Of a stretch of 15,212 nucleotides of DNA, positions 1 to 7,289 are shown in pieces. Position 1 is the stretch's first letter, and each line of letters starts with the position of its first letter. The notes under the pieces are model-generated. The model ran no database searches. It had not been told where the DNA came from and saw only the letters and a list, made by a program, of their open reading frames with translations. Source of the DNA: Sutterella sp. UBA4713 (GTDB taxonomy: Bacteria > Pseudomonadota > Gammaproteobacteria > Burkholderiales > Burkholderiaceae_F); the NCBI GenBank assembly GCA_002404465.1, contig DHJT01000061.1, positions 1-15,212 of the forward strand, in the 5' to 3' direction. A program made the position numbers and the translations under genes.

Positions 1-373
1 TGATATGAGTATCGGGGCAACTCTTTGATATTTAAAGCTTTTTTCGTCTCTTAAACACAACACATCAGGCAAGACGTCATCTAAAATCCTTTCTTCTGCC
101 TATAACTTGTGCTAGGAAAGATGTATTTGCCCTATCGCCATTGCGGTAAGGTAAAAAAGCGGAGAAAGCCGCCTTTTCCGCTTCCCTTCTTAAAAAAGCG
201 GAAAGGAATTCTGACAACGAAAGCCTTCGTGCGTTGCTGCTCGGAGCGCTGATTGAAAGCGATTTTCTCCGGGAGCCTGATTGATAGGGAACTCAAAAAA
301 TTTCCACACAGAATAGCGACAGAGGATTCCGAAAGAGCGACTAAAATCGGAGATACTTTCGGAGAAAAAACGC
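1..373. other. Intergenic/leader region upstream of queH
   Basis: No convincing protein gene is visible. The only notable structure is the inverted repeat at 157-183, annotated separately. A second copy of the motif AAAAAAGCGG follows at 193-202. The queH ribosome binding site is probably CGGAG at about 360-364. I could not pick a convincing sigma-70 promoter. The minus-strand open frame at 190-441 has no recognisable family and lies partly antisense to queH. Confidence 0.4.
153..183. terminator. Inverted repeat, possible Rho-independent terminator
   Basis: The arms AAGCGGA (157-163) and TCCGCTT (177-183) are exact complements. An inner AAAG/CTTT pair extends the stem and a CCGC loop closes it. 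On the minus strand the hairpin is followed by six T residues (complement of the A-run at 153-158), which is the classical terminator shape. No minus-strand gene ends here, so it may instead serve a plus-strand gene ending before the window, or stop antisense transcription from the ABC operon. Confidence 0.45.
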
Positions 374-958
374 ATGCAAACGATTCTTCTACACAGCTGT
401 TGCGCCCCGTGTTCGGCGGCGGTTTTGGAGTGGCTCCTCACGCATGAGTATCAGCCGACGGTGTATTTCTTTAATCCGAATATTGCGCCCCTTGCCGAAT
501 ACGAAAAACGCAAAGCAGAACTCGTGCGCCATTGCCGCAAGCTCGGGGTTTGCTTTATCGACGGCGACTACAATCACCCGGACTGGCTTGATGCCGTCGC
601 AGGCCTTGAGAATGAACCGGAACGCGGGCACCGGTGCGACGTGTGTTTTTATTTACGACTAAAGGAAGCCGCTCGAAAGTGTGCCGAACTTGAGATTCCC
701 GTTTTTACGACAACCCTCGCTTCAAGCCGCTGGAAGTCACTCGAACAAGTAAACGAAGCAGGCATCAGAGCCGCCGGTCAATTCGGCGTTCGTTACTGGG
801 ATAAAAACTGGCGCAAAGACGGTCTTCAGGAAAGGCGCGGCCTGCTTCTTAAAACCTACGGCTTTTACAACCAGACCTGGTGCGGGTGTGAATTTTCAAA
901 GCGCGATGCCGATATTCACCGCGCTTTGCACCTGAATCAAAATAAAAACGGCGTTTAA
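374..958 (+). CDS. queH: Epoxyqueuosine reductase QueH
   Basis: QueH (former DUF208) carries out the last step of queuosine synthesis, reducing epoxyqueuosine to queuosine in tRNA. It is the non-homologous alternative to the cobalamin-dependent QueG. The 194-residue protein has the family cysteines: HSCCAPC at residues 7-13 (C9, C10, C13), RCDVC at 87-91 (C88, C91), and WCGC at 169-172 (C170, C172). In characterised members such cysteines bind an iron-sulfur cluster and a further metal site. The N-terminal CCAPC motif directly after a hydrophobic strand, and full family length, support the ATG at 374. GGAG lies about ten bases upstream. The gene converges on the ABC importer, and its TAA (956-958) overlaps the opposing TAA (955-957). 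Confidence is high for the family. Confidence 0.93.
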   Translation: MQTILLHSCCAPCSAAVLEWLLTHEYQPTVYFFNPNIAPLAEYEKRKAELVRHCRKLGVCFIDGDYNHPDWLDAVAGLENEPERGHRCDVCFYLRLKEAARKCAELEIPVFTTTLASSRWKSLEQVNEAGIRAAGQFGVRYWDKNWRKDGLQERRGLLLKTYGFYNQTWCGCEFSKRDADIHRALHLNQNKNGV

Positions 959-1905
959 CGCATCGCCTCCGGCATCACAAGACTTCGCACGTCAATACGC
1001 ATTTTGGTGCGCAGCAGGCCGTTTTCAATGAGAAAGCGCTTGTCTTCCTCCATCCCGCGAATGTCGTCTTCGGTTAGAACATCGTAAAAAGACGACCAAT
1101 CAAAAAGCTTTTGCGCTACCTCTAGATTGACACCTTGGGCTTTTGCCCCCATTGCAAGCGCTTTTTCTTTGTTTTCGTTAATCCAAGCGTGCGCCTTTCT
1201 GTGTACGGTAACGACACGATGCACGATATCGGGGTACTTTTCAACGTAGTCACGGCGCGCCACCATCACAAGATTGGGCTTAACGAGCCCCTCGGCCGTC
1301 GTGATAGTTTTCATACCGGCGTCATTGGCTTTAATGACAAGACCGGCGGCTAAAAGTGCTGCATCGACCGAATCGCCGACAAGGGCCGCGTAGGCCTTCG
1401 GCGGATCCATGCTCACGAACTTGACGTCTTGCATCGTCATCCCCTCTTTTTTAAGGGCGGCCACAAGCATCTGATGCAAAACCGTGCCGCGGGGACCGGC
1501 AATCGTTTTCCCCTTAAGATCCTTAACGGAAAAATCCGCCCCCTTTTTTCCCACGAGCGCAAAAACGTGATCCGGGTGTGCGGCCCCCGTTGTAATCACA
1601 AGATCGTTGCCCACGCCGACGGCAAGTAAAAGCGACGCGGTGTTCATGACGGCGGAAACATCCAAGGCGCCCGCTGCCAGAGCCTGAGCCTGCTTGGCCC
1701 CCGAATTAATCTCATGCCAAATCACTTTCACGTCCGAGCCGGCAAATTCATTTTCAAGCATCCGATTTTCCTTCATCACGATGTTTTGCAGGTTAAACGG
1801 GGACTTGACGTAACAGATATTTAAATCCGTTGCCGTTGCCGTCATCGAGGCAACGGACAAAACGGTTGCCGAAAAGAGCGAAGATAAAAAGGCTTTGACT
1901 TTCAT
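955..1905 (-). CDS. NitT/TauT-family ABC transporter periplasmic substrate-binding protein
   Basis: This is a 316-residue exported binding protein of the SsuA/TauA/NrtA-like fold (NMT1 superfamily). Residues 1-26 form a Sec signal peptide: basic MKVK, a hydrophobic core, then a probable AxA-type cleavage near ATATD. The mature part has typical features. These are an opening strand (LNICYVKSPFN), a segment ending GALDVSAVMNTASLLLAV (about 78-95), the GKTIAGPRGTVLHQMLVAAL block (about 130-149), and DSVDAALLAAGLV in the second lobe. The start has GGAG five bases upstream. It is the last gene of a permease-ATPase-binding protein operon. The ligand could be an aliphatic sulfonate, taurine, nitrate or a pyrimidine precursor; sequence alone does not settle this. 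No desulfonation enzyme (SsuD/TauD) is encoded nearby. Confidence 0.85.
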   Translation of the reverse strand: MKVKAFLSSLFSATVLSVASMTATATDLNICYVKSPFNLQNIVMKENRMLENEFAGSDVKVIWHEINSGAKQAQALAAGALDVSAVMNTASLLLAVGVGNDLVITTGAAHPDHVFALVGKKGADFSVKDLKGKTIAGPRGTVLHQMLVAALKKEGMTMQDVKFVSMDPPKAYAALVGDSVDAALLAAGLVIKANDAGMKTITTAEGLVKPNLVMVARRDYVEKYPDIVHRVVTVHRKAHAWINENKEKALAMGAKAQGVNLEVAQKLFDWSSFYDVLTEDDIRGMEEDKRFLIENGLLRTKMRIDVRSLVMPEAMR

Positions 1906-1930
1906 AAAAACTCCGTTGATGCTTTAAGTC

Positions 1931-2674
1931 TTAAGAAAAACTGTCACCGAGAATCCGAGCGTAGATTTCAGAGCGCAAGGCAATGATTTCCTCGGATGTT
2001 TCGTGTCGAGGACGCGGGCTTGTCACATGCCACGTTTTGCAAAGCGTTCCGCCCTCAAGAAGAACGATGCGGTCAGCCAACATCAGGGCTTCTGCCACAT
2101 CGTGCGTTACAAGAAAGACGCCCGAATGCGTCTGTGAGAGGATGCGTGTGAGTTCGCGCTGCATGAGCCTACGCGTTAAGGCATCCAAAGCACCGAAGGG
2201 TTCATCGAGAAGCAAGACTTCGGGCTTAGCTGCCAAAGCGCGCGCCAGAGCCACGCGTTGCGCCATGCCGCCCGATAGTTCCGACGGGTTCCTGTCTTGT
2301 GAGGATTCCATGCGCGTTAAGCGCAGAACATCGGTCACGGCCTGATTGACCGCCGATGCGTTTTTTTCGTGTAAAAGCGCCAGGGCCACATTCTCGCGCA
2401 CGCTCTTCCAAGGCAAAAGACGCGGCTCTTGAAACACAATACCGAAGCGGCAATGCGGCCCGTAGGTAATCGTCCCGGCATCGGGCACTTCGAGCCCCGC
2501 AAGCAGTCTTAAAAGCGTTGTTTTCCCGCAGCCGCTTTGCCCGAGAACGGCAAGGACCTCGCCGGCATTGAGCGTGACATTTAAATCCTTGACGGGCGTA
2601 ATAAAGCCCTCGCCCTTACGAAAGGATTTGGTTAATCCCTGAACGGTTATAAACGGTGTCGTTACTTGAGCCAT
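1931..2674 (-). CDS. NitT/TauT-family ABC transporter ATP-binding protein
   Basis: This 247-residue protein is the cytoplasmic ATPase that powers the importer encoded with the genes on either side. All nucleotide-binding motifs are present and in order: Walker A GQSGCGKTT (45-53), Q-loop in FQEPRLLPW (81-89), signature LSGGMAQR (133-140), Walker B VLLLDEPFGALD (153-164), and switch histidine in VTHDVAEA (189-196). The FQEPRLLPW and DEPFGALDALTR wording is characteristic of the SsuB/TauB/NrtD group. Its ATG overlaps the last 13 bases of the permease gene, so the two are probably translationally coupled. The gap to the binding protein gene is only 25 bases. Confidence 0.92.
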   Translation of the reverse strand: MAQVTTPFITVQGLTKSFRKGEGFITPVKDLNVTLNAGEVLAVLGQSGCGKTTLLRLLAGLEVPDAGTITYGPHCRFGIVFQEPRLLPWKSVRENVALALLHEKNASAVNQAVTDVLRLTRMESSQDRNPSELSGGMAQRVALARALAAKPEVLLLDEPFGALDALTRRLMQRELTRILSQTHSGVFLVTHDVAEALMLADRIVLLEGGTLCKTWHVTSPRPRHETSEEIIALRSEIYARILGDSFS

Positions 2675-3456
2675 GTCATCGCCTTTGCCTGGAGCTCACC
2701 GCCCCAAGGAGAAATCTTCGAAGCAAGCGCAACAAACACCGTATCGGCCAAGATGCCTAAAAGAGCAATCGAGAAAATACCGACAAGCATTTCGTCCGTG
2801 CGCCCGAGTTCGGCCGCGTCTTGAATAAGCCACCCGAGCCCCGAGGCCGCTGCAATAAGTTCCGCACCGATCAGTGCCCGCCAGGCAAAGCCGAATCCTA
2901 AGCGCATGCACGTAATGACAGAGGGTAGCGTCTGCGGGACAATGACGTGACGAAACGTCTCTTGCGGCGTGAGTTTTAAAATTCGGGCCAATTCCAAATA
3001 CTTCGGATCCACATGTCGGAATGCTGAAAAGCTCGTCAAGTACACGGAAAAGAAACTGGCGAGCATCACGATGGCCAGTTTCGGCGCCTCCCCGATCCCG
3101 AGCCAGAGAATCAAAAGCGGCACGAGCGACAAAGGCGGTACGATGCGGATAAATTCCAAAGGATAGTGAACCACCTCTTCCAAAAGGGCGTGACGTGCGC
3201 ACATCCAGGACATAAAAAGAGCCAGCGTTGCACTGATGGTGTAGCCGACAATCACGCGTGCAAAACTGACCGACACGTGCACGAAAAGAGAGCCGTCCTT
3301 AAGCATCCGACAGGCCGCACGCAACACGTCGGCCGGCGAAGGTAACAGTAAGGGATTTACAAGTCCCCAGGCGCTTGCCGCTATCCAAGCAAGCATTAAC
3401 ACAACCGGCACAAGAGCCGAAAGGAAGAATTTTCTCACCGCCGTCTTCCGAACCAT
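2662..3456 (-). CDS. NitT/TauT-family ABC transporter permease
   Basis: This 264-residue inner-membrane permease resembles SsuC/TauC/NrtB. It starts with a short basic segment (MVRKTAVRKFF) and a first membrane span (about 11-31), followed by several more hydrophobic segments. The cytoplasmic coupling (EAA) loop is seen around YLELARILKLTPQETFRHVIVPQTLPSVITC (about 147-178; only its core matters). GFGFAWRALIGAELIAA (about 182-198) is typical of this subfamily. It is the first gene of the minus-strand operon. It diverges from the LOG-family gene across about 130 bases that must hold both promoters. Confidence 0.9.
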   Translation of the reverse strand: MVRKTAVRKFFLSALVPVVLMLAWIAASAWGLVNPLLLPSPADVLRAACRMLKDGSLFVHVSVSFARVIVGYTISATLALFMSWMCARHALLEEVVHYPLEFIRIVPPLSLVPLLILWLGIGEAPKLAIVMLASFFSVYLTSFSAFRHVDPKYLELARILKLTPQETFRHVIVPQTLPSVITCMRLGFGFAWRALIGAELIAAASGLGWLIQDAAELGRTDEMLVGIFSIALLGILADTVFVALASKISPWGGELQAKAMTWLK

Positions 3457-3523
3457 TTAAAAACCATTCTCAAGTGAGCGCGTATCTTAAGGGAGAATTC
3501 CCGTATTTTGCACTCGGAATTCG

Positions 3524-3552
3524 TTCTAGAGCCCCGCCTATTTCGCTACAAT
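3524..3552 (+). promoter_or_regulatory. Putative sigma-70 promoter of the LOG-family gene
   Basis: A -10 box TACAAT (3547-3552, one mismatch to consensus) lies 17 bases after a weak -35 TTCTAG (3524-3529). Transcription would start near 3559, about 27 bases before the ATG at 3586. This supports the downstream start codon over the in-frame ATG at 3508, which lies upstream of the promoter. Confidence 0.4.
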
Positions 3553-3585
3553 GGGACGGTTAACCCCTATCGTTCAGAGTCCGTC

Positions 3586-4122
3586 ATGCACATTACAGTA
3601 TTTCTCGGCGCCAAATTCGGCAAGCATCCCGTTTATCAAGACAAAATTAAAGAACTCGCCGACTGGATCGGTCGTTCGGGGCATACGCTCGTGTACGGCG
3701 GCTCAAAAGAAGGCCTGATGGGGATTCTCGCCGACACGGCCCTGAAAGCCGGCGGCAAAGTCATCGGAATCGAACCGCAATTTTTCATTGAAAGCGCCGT
3801 TCAGCACGAGGGCTTAACGCAACTCATTGTCACGAAAGACATGGCCGAACGGAAAAAGAAACTCATTGCACACGGCGATGCGTTTATCGTTTTTCCGGGC
3901 GGGTTCGGGACGATGGAAGAGTTTGCCGATGTTCTCTCGATGATTGCCTTAAAGCACCTGAATGCCCCGTGCATCTTTTATAACTTAAACGGTTACTACG
4001 ATCTGATTCGGCAGTATCTCGATCATATGATTGACGTCGGGTTTGCCGTTGAGGATCAAAGAAAAGGTGTGTACTTCGTCGACAGTCTCAAAGAGATTCA
4101 AGAGCTTCTGACAAAGGCGTAA
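3586..4122 (+). CDS. LOG family protein (TIGR00730-type nucleotide phosphoribohydrolase)
   Basis: The product is a 178-residue Rossmann-like protein of the LONELY GUY family. Characterised members cleave cytokinin or nucleoside monophosphates to free base and ribose 5-phosphate. The N-terminal VFLGAKFGKHPVYQ (5-18) corresponds to the family's opening strand and serine/glycine loop. TLVYGGSKEGLMG follows at 34-46. The catalytic and phosphate-binding signature appears as MAERKKKL (86-93) plus PGGFGTMEE (104-112), equivalent to the family PGGxGTxEE. I chose the ATG at 3586 because homology begins at once, and a promoter-like -10 box falls between it and the earlier in-frame ATG at 3508. The bacterial role is often unclear; annotations as lysine decarboxylase for this family are mistaken. 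Confidence 0.88.
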   Translation: MHITVFLGAKFGKHPVYQDKIKELADWIGRSGHTLVYGGSKEGLMGILADTALKAGGKVIGIEPQFFIESAVQHEGLTQLIVTKDMAERKKKLIAHGDAFIVFPGGFGTMEEFADVLSMIALKHLNAPCIFYNLNGYYDLIRQYLDHMIDVGFAVEDQRKGVYFVDSLKEIQELLTKA

Positions 4123-4513
4123 GTTTTTTTAAGCGTGCAAGCAAGAGCTCTTGATGCGTTTTTCGTCCGAAAACGAAAAGCTGGGAAACTTTAACGGCAA
4201 GTGAGTCCCCGACCCCGACACGGTGTTCCGGTCTTTCTTGCGTTCCGTGCGACATGCGCGCAGGAAATCTTCGACGCAGGAGCACTCCCGCTCCTGCTCA
4301 CCTTGCGACTTGAGGCGCCGGAAGTTATCGATAAAAAGAACCGCTACCGAGACGAAAAAAAAGGCACGGACAGAAAGTTATGTAACTCAAAATCCTGTTG
4401 CTCTTCGAAAGAGGAAATTCTCAAACACTTTTACTGAAAAGCGTAATCAATCGTGATCCGGATTTCGTCCTCCCCTTCTAGTTTGTCCTCTTGAGCGCAA
4501 CGTCTGACAAAGC
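4123..4513. other. Gene-poor spacer between the LOG gene and brnA
   Basis: About 390 bases hold no recognisable gene. Short open frames exist on both strands but match no family I know and look low in complexity. A perfect 7-bp inverted repeat, CAGGAGC (4277-4283) and GCTCCTG (4290-4296) with a 6-base loop, is present but lacks a T-tract. I see no clear terminator for either flanking gene. Confidence 0.4.
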
Positions 4514-4723
4514 TTAACTCCAATTAATTTTCGGAAGCATTTTCTTTGCAACGCAATCGGTGAGGAAGGCATTGATCAGGGTCTGATAGGGAATATTCAG
4601 TTTCTCCGATAACCCTTTGAAGTAATCGATATTCGTTTTGTCAAGACGAATCGTAACGGACTTCTTTGTTTTCTCGACATAGGGGTTTTTTACGGCTTTT
4701 GAAAAATCGTATTCTTTGCGCAT
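4514..4723 (-). CDS. brnA: BrnA-family antitoxin (ribbon-helix-helix)
   Basis: This 69-residue CopG/ribbon-helix-helix protein matches the BrnA antitoxin pattern. It has an N-terminal KEYDFSKAVKNPY (3-15), then a DNA-binding ribbon KKSVTIRLDKTNIDYF (20-35), then two helices with LSEKLNIPYQTLINAFL (38-54). In known systems BrnA binds the BrnT ribonuclease directly and represses the shared operon. The ATG is preceded by AGGAGA at ideal spacing. The gene lies just downstream of brnT, in the usual toxin-first order. It appears intact, unlike its partner. Confidence 0.85.
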   Translation of the reverse strand: MRKEYDFSKAVKNPYVEKTKKSVTIRLDKTNIDYFKGLSEKLNIPYQTLINAFLTDCVAKKMLPKINWS

Positions 4724-4785
4724 GGTTATCTCCTATTACGATAGGACTTTGTTTCTGTTTTCGTAGCTTTTCGGGCAGAAATTAA

Positions 4786-5010
4786 TCAAATTTGATCCTC
4801 GTTTTTTCGATAACAATGACAAACAACGAGCAATCTCAAAGCATTCGATATTCCCAAAAGGATATAGCGGTCTTCCGCCTCAGAGTGATCAGGATCGAAG
4901 ATAAGTAACGCCTGTTCATCTGAAAAGACACTTCGGGCCTCTTGAAAGGAAACCCCGTGCTTTTCGCTATTCATTCGCTCCTTAACTGAGTCCCAACTAA
5001 ATGTTGACAT
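4786..5010 (-). pseudogene. brnT: BrnT-family toxin, truncated by an in-frame TGA
   Basis: BrnT toxins are small RelE-like ribonucleases. The visible product is 74 residues: FSWDSVKERMNSEKHGVSF (4-22), EARSVFSDEQAL (24-35), DPDHSEAEDRYILLG (39-53) and LRLLVVCHCYRK (58-69) follow the family order. Translation stops at TGA (4786-4788) directly after EDQI. Continuing in the same frame gives LISARKATKTETKSYRNRR and a TAA at 4726-4728, two bases before the brnA ATG. This is the conserved BrnT C-terminal ISARKAT block. The TGA sits where the family usually has arginine, so a CGA to TGA change is the simplest explanation. I chose ATG 5010 because homology starts there; the longer open frame to 5076 begins upstream of the predicted promoter. 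The toxin is probably inactive. Confidence 0.78.
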
Positions 5011-5035
5011 TGCCACCCACCAACTCCTCAGCAAA

Positions 5036-5064
5036 ATTGTACATACAATATACATACAAGACAA
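5036..5064 (-). promoter_or_regulatory. Promoter of the brnTA operon with tandem operator-like repeats
   Basis: Read on the minus strand, a -35 TTGTCT (5059-5064), a 17-base spacer and a -10 TACAAT (5036-5041) form a good sigma-70 promoter. Transcription would start near 5029, about 20 bases before the brnT ATG. The spacer holds two direct copies of TTGTATGTA with 11-base periodicity, roughly one helical turn. That is a plausible binding site for the BrnA ribbon-helix-helix repressor, by analogy with known autoregulation of brnTA. Operator function is inferred. Confidence 0.6.
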
Positions 5065-5076
5065 TATTTTTTCCAC

Positions 5077-5334
5077 CCTACTTTAGAGTAAAAAAACTGA
5101 TAGGCCGTTCTCCGTTCTCGGCAATACAACGATGCGGCCCGACAAATGCGCTCTTTCTCCCCTTCTTGGCAACCATCCGTCCGACCTACGGCCCTTTATT
5201 TGGGGGGAGCGGCCGGGCGTCCCGTGGACAAGTCTGATCCTACACAAGCAGACAACTGAAAACCGTGGAACGTAACAAAAGGCGGGAAAAAGAAAACAAT
5301 AAGCCCCTCGTCGATTCAAGCCAAACTCGCTCGA
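5077..5334. other. Intergenic stretch without recognisable genes
   Basis: Neither strand shows a reading frame I can assign. The long minus-strand frame spanning 5083-5457 is rich in Arg, Phe, Leu and Cys and reads like the shadow of non-coding or opposite-strand sequence. I see no structural RNA or repeat. Confidence 0.35.
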
Positions 5335-5451
5335 ATGCAAAAGAAAGACCGGATTCATCCTGTCCGTTACGGCAGTTACTCCGTCTCCGACCCGCAAGCT
5401 CAAGCCGCGTGGATTGAAAACGCGGAAACGGACGATTTCGGAGAACTTTAG
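5335..5451 (+). CDS. Small hypothetical ORF or gene remnant
   Basis: From the ATG at 5335 a 38-residue frame reads MQKKDRIHPVRYGSYSVSDP and continues QAQAAWIENAETDDFGEL. Its balanced, acidic-tailed composition looks protein-like. The same frame is open without an upstream ATG from 5260. That extension (KPWNVTKGGKKK... then IQAKLARM) is also protein-like, so this may be the 3' end of a decayed gene. I recognise no family. No good ribosome binding site precedes the ATG. Treat it as a possible remnant. Confidence 0.3.
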   Translation: MQKKDRIHPVRYGSYSVSDPQAQAAWIENAETDDFGEL

Positions 5452-5563
5452 TCGCAACAGGGAAATGCATCCGAACGTGTAAAGTTGCCGTCCGTACGGG
5501 TTTCGCGCTTTCGGCCGATTTAGCGAATCGATCTAAAAAATTTCAATCGAGCATCAAGCACAC

Positions 5564-5587
5564 TTCGGGGCCTTATAGTGCCCCGAA
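5564..5587 (-). terminator. Inverted repeat downstream of the amino acid transporter operon
   Basis: A perfect 8-bp inverted repeat TTCGGGGC (5564-5571) and GCCCCGAA (5580-5587) with an 8-base loop lies 21 bases past the stop of the binding protein gene on the minus strand. There is no T-tract after the hairpin. It is therefore not a textbook Rho-independent terminator. It may protect the mRNA 3' end or mark a Rho-dependent end. Confidence 0.5.
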
Positions 5588-5608
5588 ATGCGCTCTTAAA
5601 CGACACAA

Positions 5609-6445
5609 TTAAAGTTTTCCACCTTCGACCACAAGATCGTCGGGGTTAGCAGCCGATCCGTACACGGGCTCGAGCGTTTCTTTGTACGCCTTGTGGAAGA
5701 ACTTTTCCTTCCCGAGCTTGACGATTTCATCGTTGATGTACTTTAAAAGCCCCTTATTGCCCTTTTGCACGGCAGCGGCAATCGTATCAAGGTCCCCGAG
5801 CTTGGTGATACCGACCTTAAAGCCCTTGTTGACGAGCGCCCAGGCCAGAACCTCGGTATTGTCCGTTGAGAAAGCGTCTCCGCGACCGTCCAGTAAGGCG
5901 TTATACGCATCGGCGTATTGATCGTACTTTTGCTGACGGATCTGAGGATAGTGATCCTGGAAATACGTTTCCGCCGTCGTCCCTTTGGCAATAATCAGGG
6001 TCTTGCCCTTGAGCTGATCGACCGACGTAATCAGGGCATTTTCCGGCGAAACCACACCGAGAGCGACCTTCATGTAAGGAAGCGCAAAATCAACTTTTTC
6101 AGCGCGTTCCTTCGTAACGGTAAAGTTCGCGAGAATAATGTCAACCTTATCGGTCACGAGAAATTCCACACGGTTTGCCGGATCAACGGACACGTACTTG
6201 ACCTTCACGCCGAGGTCTTTGGCCAGGCGATTGCCGAAATACACGTCATAGCCTTGGTAATTGCCCTTGGCATCGACGTAGCCGAAAGGCGCCTTATCGG
6301 AAAAGACGCCGATAACGACCTCTCCGCTCTTTTGGATCGCTTCCAAAGAGCGCGCCTGCGCCGTCAAAGACGCGGCAGAAAAGAAAGCGGCAAACGATAC
6401 CGCCAAAGTCGTCAAACGCTTTGCGGAATGCGAGAACTTAAACAT
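5609..6445 (-). CDS. Polar amino acid (probably cysteine) ABC transporter substrate-binding protein
   Basis: This is a 278-residue type II periplasmic binding protein of family 3 (SBP_bac_3). Residues 1-31 are a signal peptide with a likely cut after AQA (29-31). There is no lipobox cysteine, so the protein should be free in the periplasm. The mature protein begins RSLEAIQKSGEVVIGVFSD, then FGYVDAKGNYQGYDV (54-68), an ANRVEFL segment, VDIILANFTVTKERAEKVDF, PYMKVALGVV, and ends DDLVVEGGKL. From memory the run of VDIILANFT, PYMKVALGV, KYDQ and VVxEGGK blocks is very like Campylobacter CjaA, a cysteine-binding protein. I therefore infer cysteine as ligand; glutamate or another polar amino acid is possible. 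ATG 6445 is chosen because the signal peptide starts there behind AAGGAAG. The poly-Cys leader upstream of the operon supports cysteine independently. Confidence 0.85.
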   Translation of the reverse strand: MFKFSHSAKRLTTLAVSFAAFFSAASLTAQARSLEAIQKSGEVVIGVFSDKAPFGYVDAKGNYQGYDVYFGNRLAKDLGVKVKYVSVDPANRVEFLVTDKVDIILANFTVTKERAEKVDFALPYMKVALGVVSPENALITSVDQLKGKTLIIAKGTTAETYFQDHYPQIRQQKYDQYADAYNALLDGRGDAFSTDNTEVLAWALVNKGFKVGITKLGDLDTIAAAVQKGNKGLLKYINDEIVKLGKEKFFHKAYKETLEPVYGSAANPDDLVVEGGKL

Positions 6446-6527
6446 AGAACTTCCTTTCAAAAAAATTGACGATGGCATTTTTCCTTCACCTTGCACATCA
6501 ACGCGATTGAAAACGCAGGCCGCATCA
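6446..6527 (-). other. 82-base gap between transporter ATPase and binding protein genes
   Basis: Unlike the overlapping junctions upstream in the same operon, this gap is 82 bases. It carries the binding protein ribosome site (AAGGAAG at about 6448-6454). No hairpin or strong promoter is obvious. A gap before a binding protein gene often lets that gene be expressed more strongly than the membrane components, which may apply here. Confidence 0.35.
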
Positions 6528-7289
6528 TCAAGAGCCGGCGTTTTCGGGTTCCTCGTGCTTGCGCACGTAATGAAATGTATGGAGAAAATCACGCGCCCGT
6601 TGCGAGGCCGGGTGCGTAAAAAACGTTTCCGGGTCCGTCTCTTCAATGATCTTTCCCTCATCGAGGAAAACAATGCGATCGGCCACGGCACGGGCAAATT
6701 GCATTTCGTGCGTGACGATGACCATACTCAGGCCCTCGTCGGCCAATTCCAAAATCACCTGAAGGACTTCGTGAACCATTTCCGGGTCCAGTGCCGCCGT
6801 GACCTCATCGAAAAGCATCACGTCCGGGTTCATCGCCAAGGCCCGCACGATGGCAACGCGTTGCTTTTGGCCGCCGGAAAGTTGTCGCGGATAAAAATCG
6901 CGTTTTTCCCACAAGCCGACACGCGTTAAAAGGCTTTGCGCGATCTTTTCGGCCTCTTCGCGCGATTGACCTGCGACATGGATGGGAGCGAGCGTGACGT
7001 TCTCAAGCACCGTCAAGTGTGGGAAAAGATCGTAACTTTGAAAGACCATCCCCAGACCGTTTCGTAACGTACTGTCGTGCCCGAGCGGTTTTCCTTTAAG
7101 GAAGATTTCGCCCCCGTCGATAGCCTCCAGTCCGATCAAGCACCGCAAAAACGTCGATTTTCCGCACCCGCTCGGCCCCAGGATGACGGCAACTTCCCCC
7201 TTATTGAGGGCAAAATCAATGCCGTCCAAAATCGTGTTCGTCCCGAAACGCTTCACGAGAGAACGTGTTTGAAGTTGGGGTTCAGTCAT
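6528..7289 (-). CDS. Polar amino acid ABC transporter ATP-binding protein
   Basis: This 253-residue ATPase belongs to the GlnQ/HisP/ArtP-type importer group. Motifs are complete: Walker A GPSGCGKST (38-46), Q-loop FQSYDLFPH (83-91), signature LSGGQKQR (137-144), Walker B VMLFDEVTAALD (157-168), and switch histidine in VTHEM (192-196). DEVTAALDP rather than DEPT is usual in polar amino acid importers. I chose the ATG at 7289, not the in-frame ATG at 7301. At 7289 the start overlaps the permease stop as ATGA, with GGAG at proper spacing just before it. Confidence 0.92.
   Translation of the reverse strand: MTEPQLQTRSLVKRFGTNTILDGIDFALNKGEVAVILGPSGCGKSTFLRCLIGLEAIDGGEIFLKGKPLGHDSTLRNGLGMVFQSYDLFPHLTVLENVTLAPIHVAGQSREEAEKIAQSLLTRVGLWEKRDFYPRQLSGGQKQRVAIVRALAMNPDVMLFDEVTAALDPEMVHEVLQVILELADEGLSMVIVTHEMQFARAVADRIVFLDEGKIIEETDPETFFTHPASQRARDFLHTFHYVRKHEEPENAGS

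Noticed and set aside
190..441. Minus-strand open frame near queH
   Set aside because: Partly antisense to queH, with no recognisable domain or ribosome site.
4088..4456. Short open frames on both strands after the LOG gene
   Set aside because: No family resemblance, mutually overlapping frames and no ribosome sites.
4786..4788. Selenocysteine or reassigned UGA in brnT
   Set aside because: TGA is a normal stop elsewhere in the window (abiEi, ispDF, amino acid permease and the leader ORF), and no catalytic Cys/Sec is expected at this position; arginine is.
5083..5457. 124-codon minus-strand open frame
   Set aside because: Composition is unnatural (many Arg, Phe, Cys), there is no family match, and it is opposite a more protein-like plus-strand frame.
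5918..6929. Long plus-strand open frames opposite the amino acid transporter genes
   Set aside because: They are shadows of well-supported binding protein and ATPase genes.
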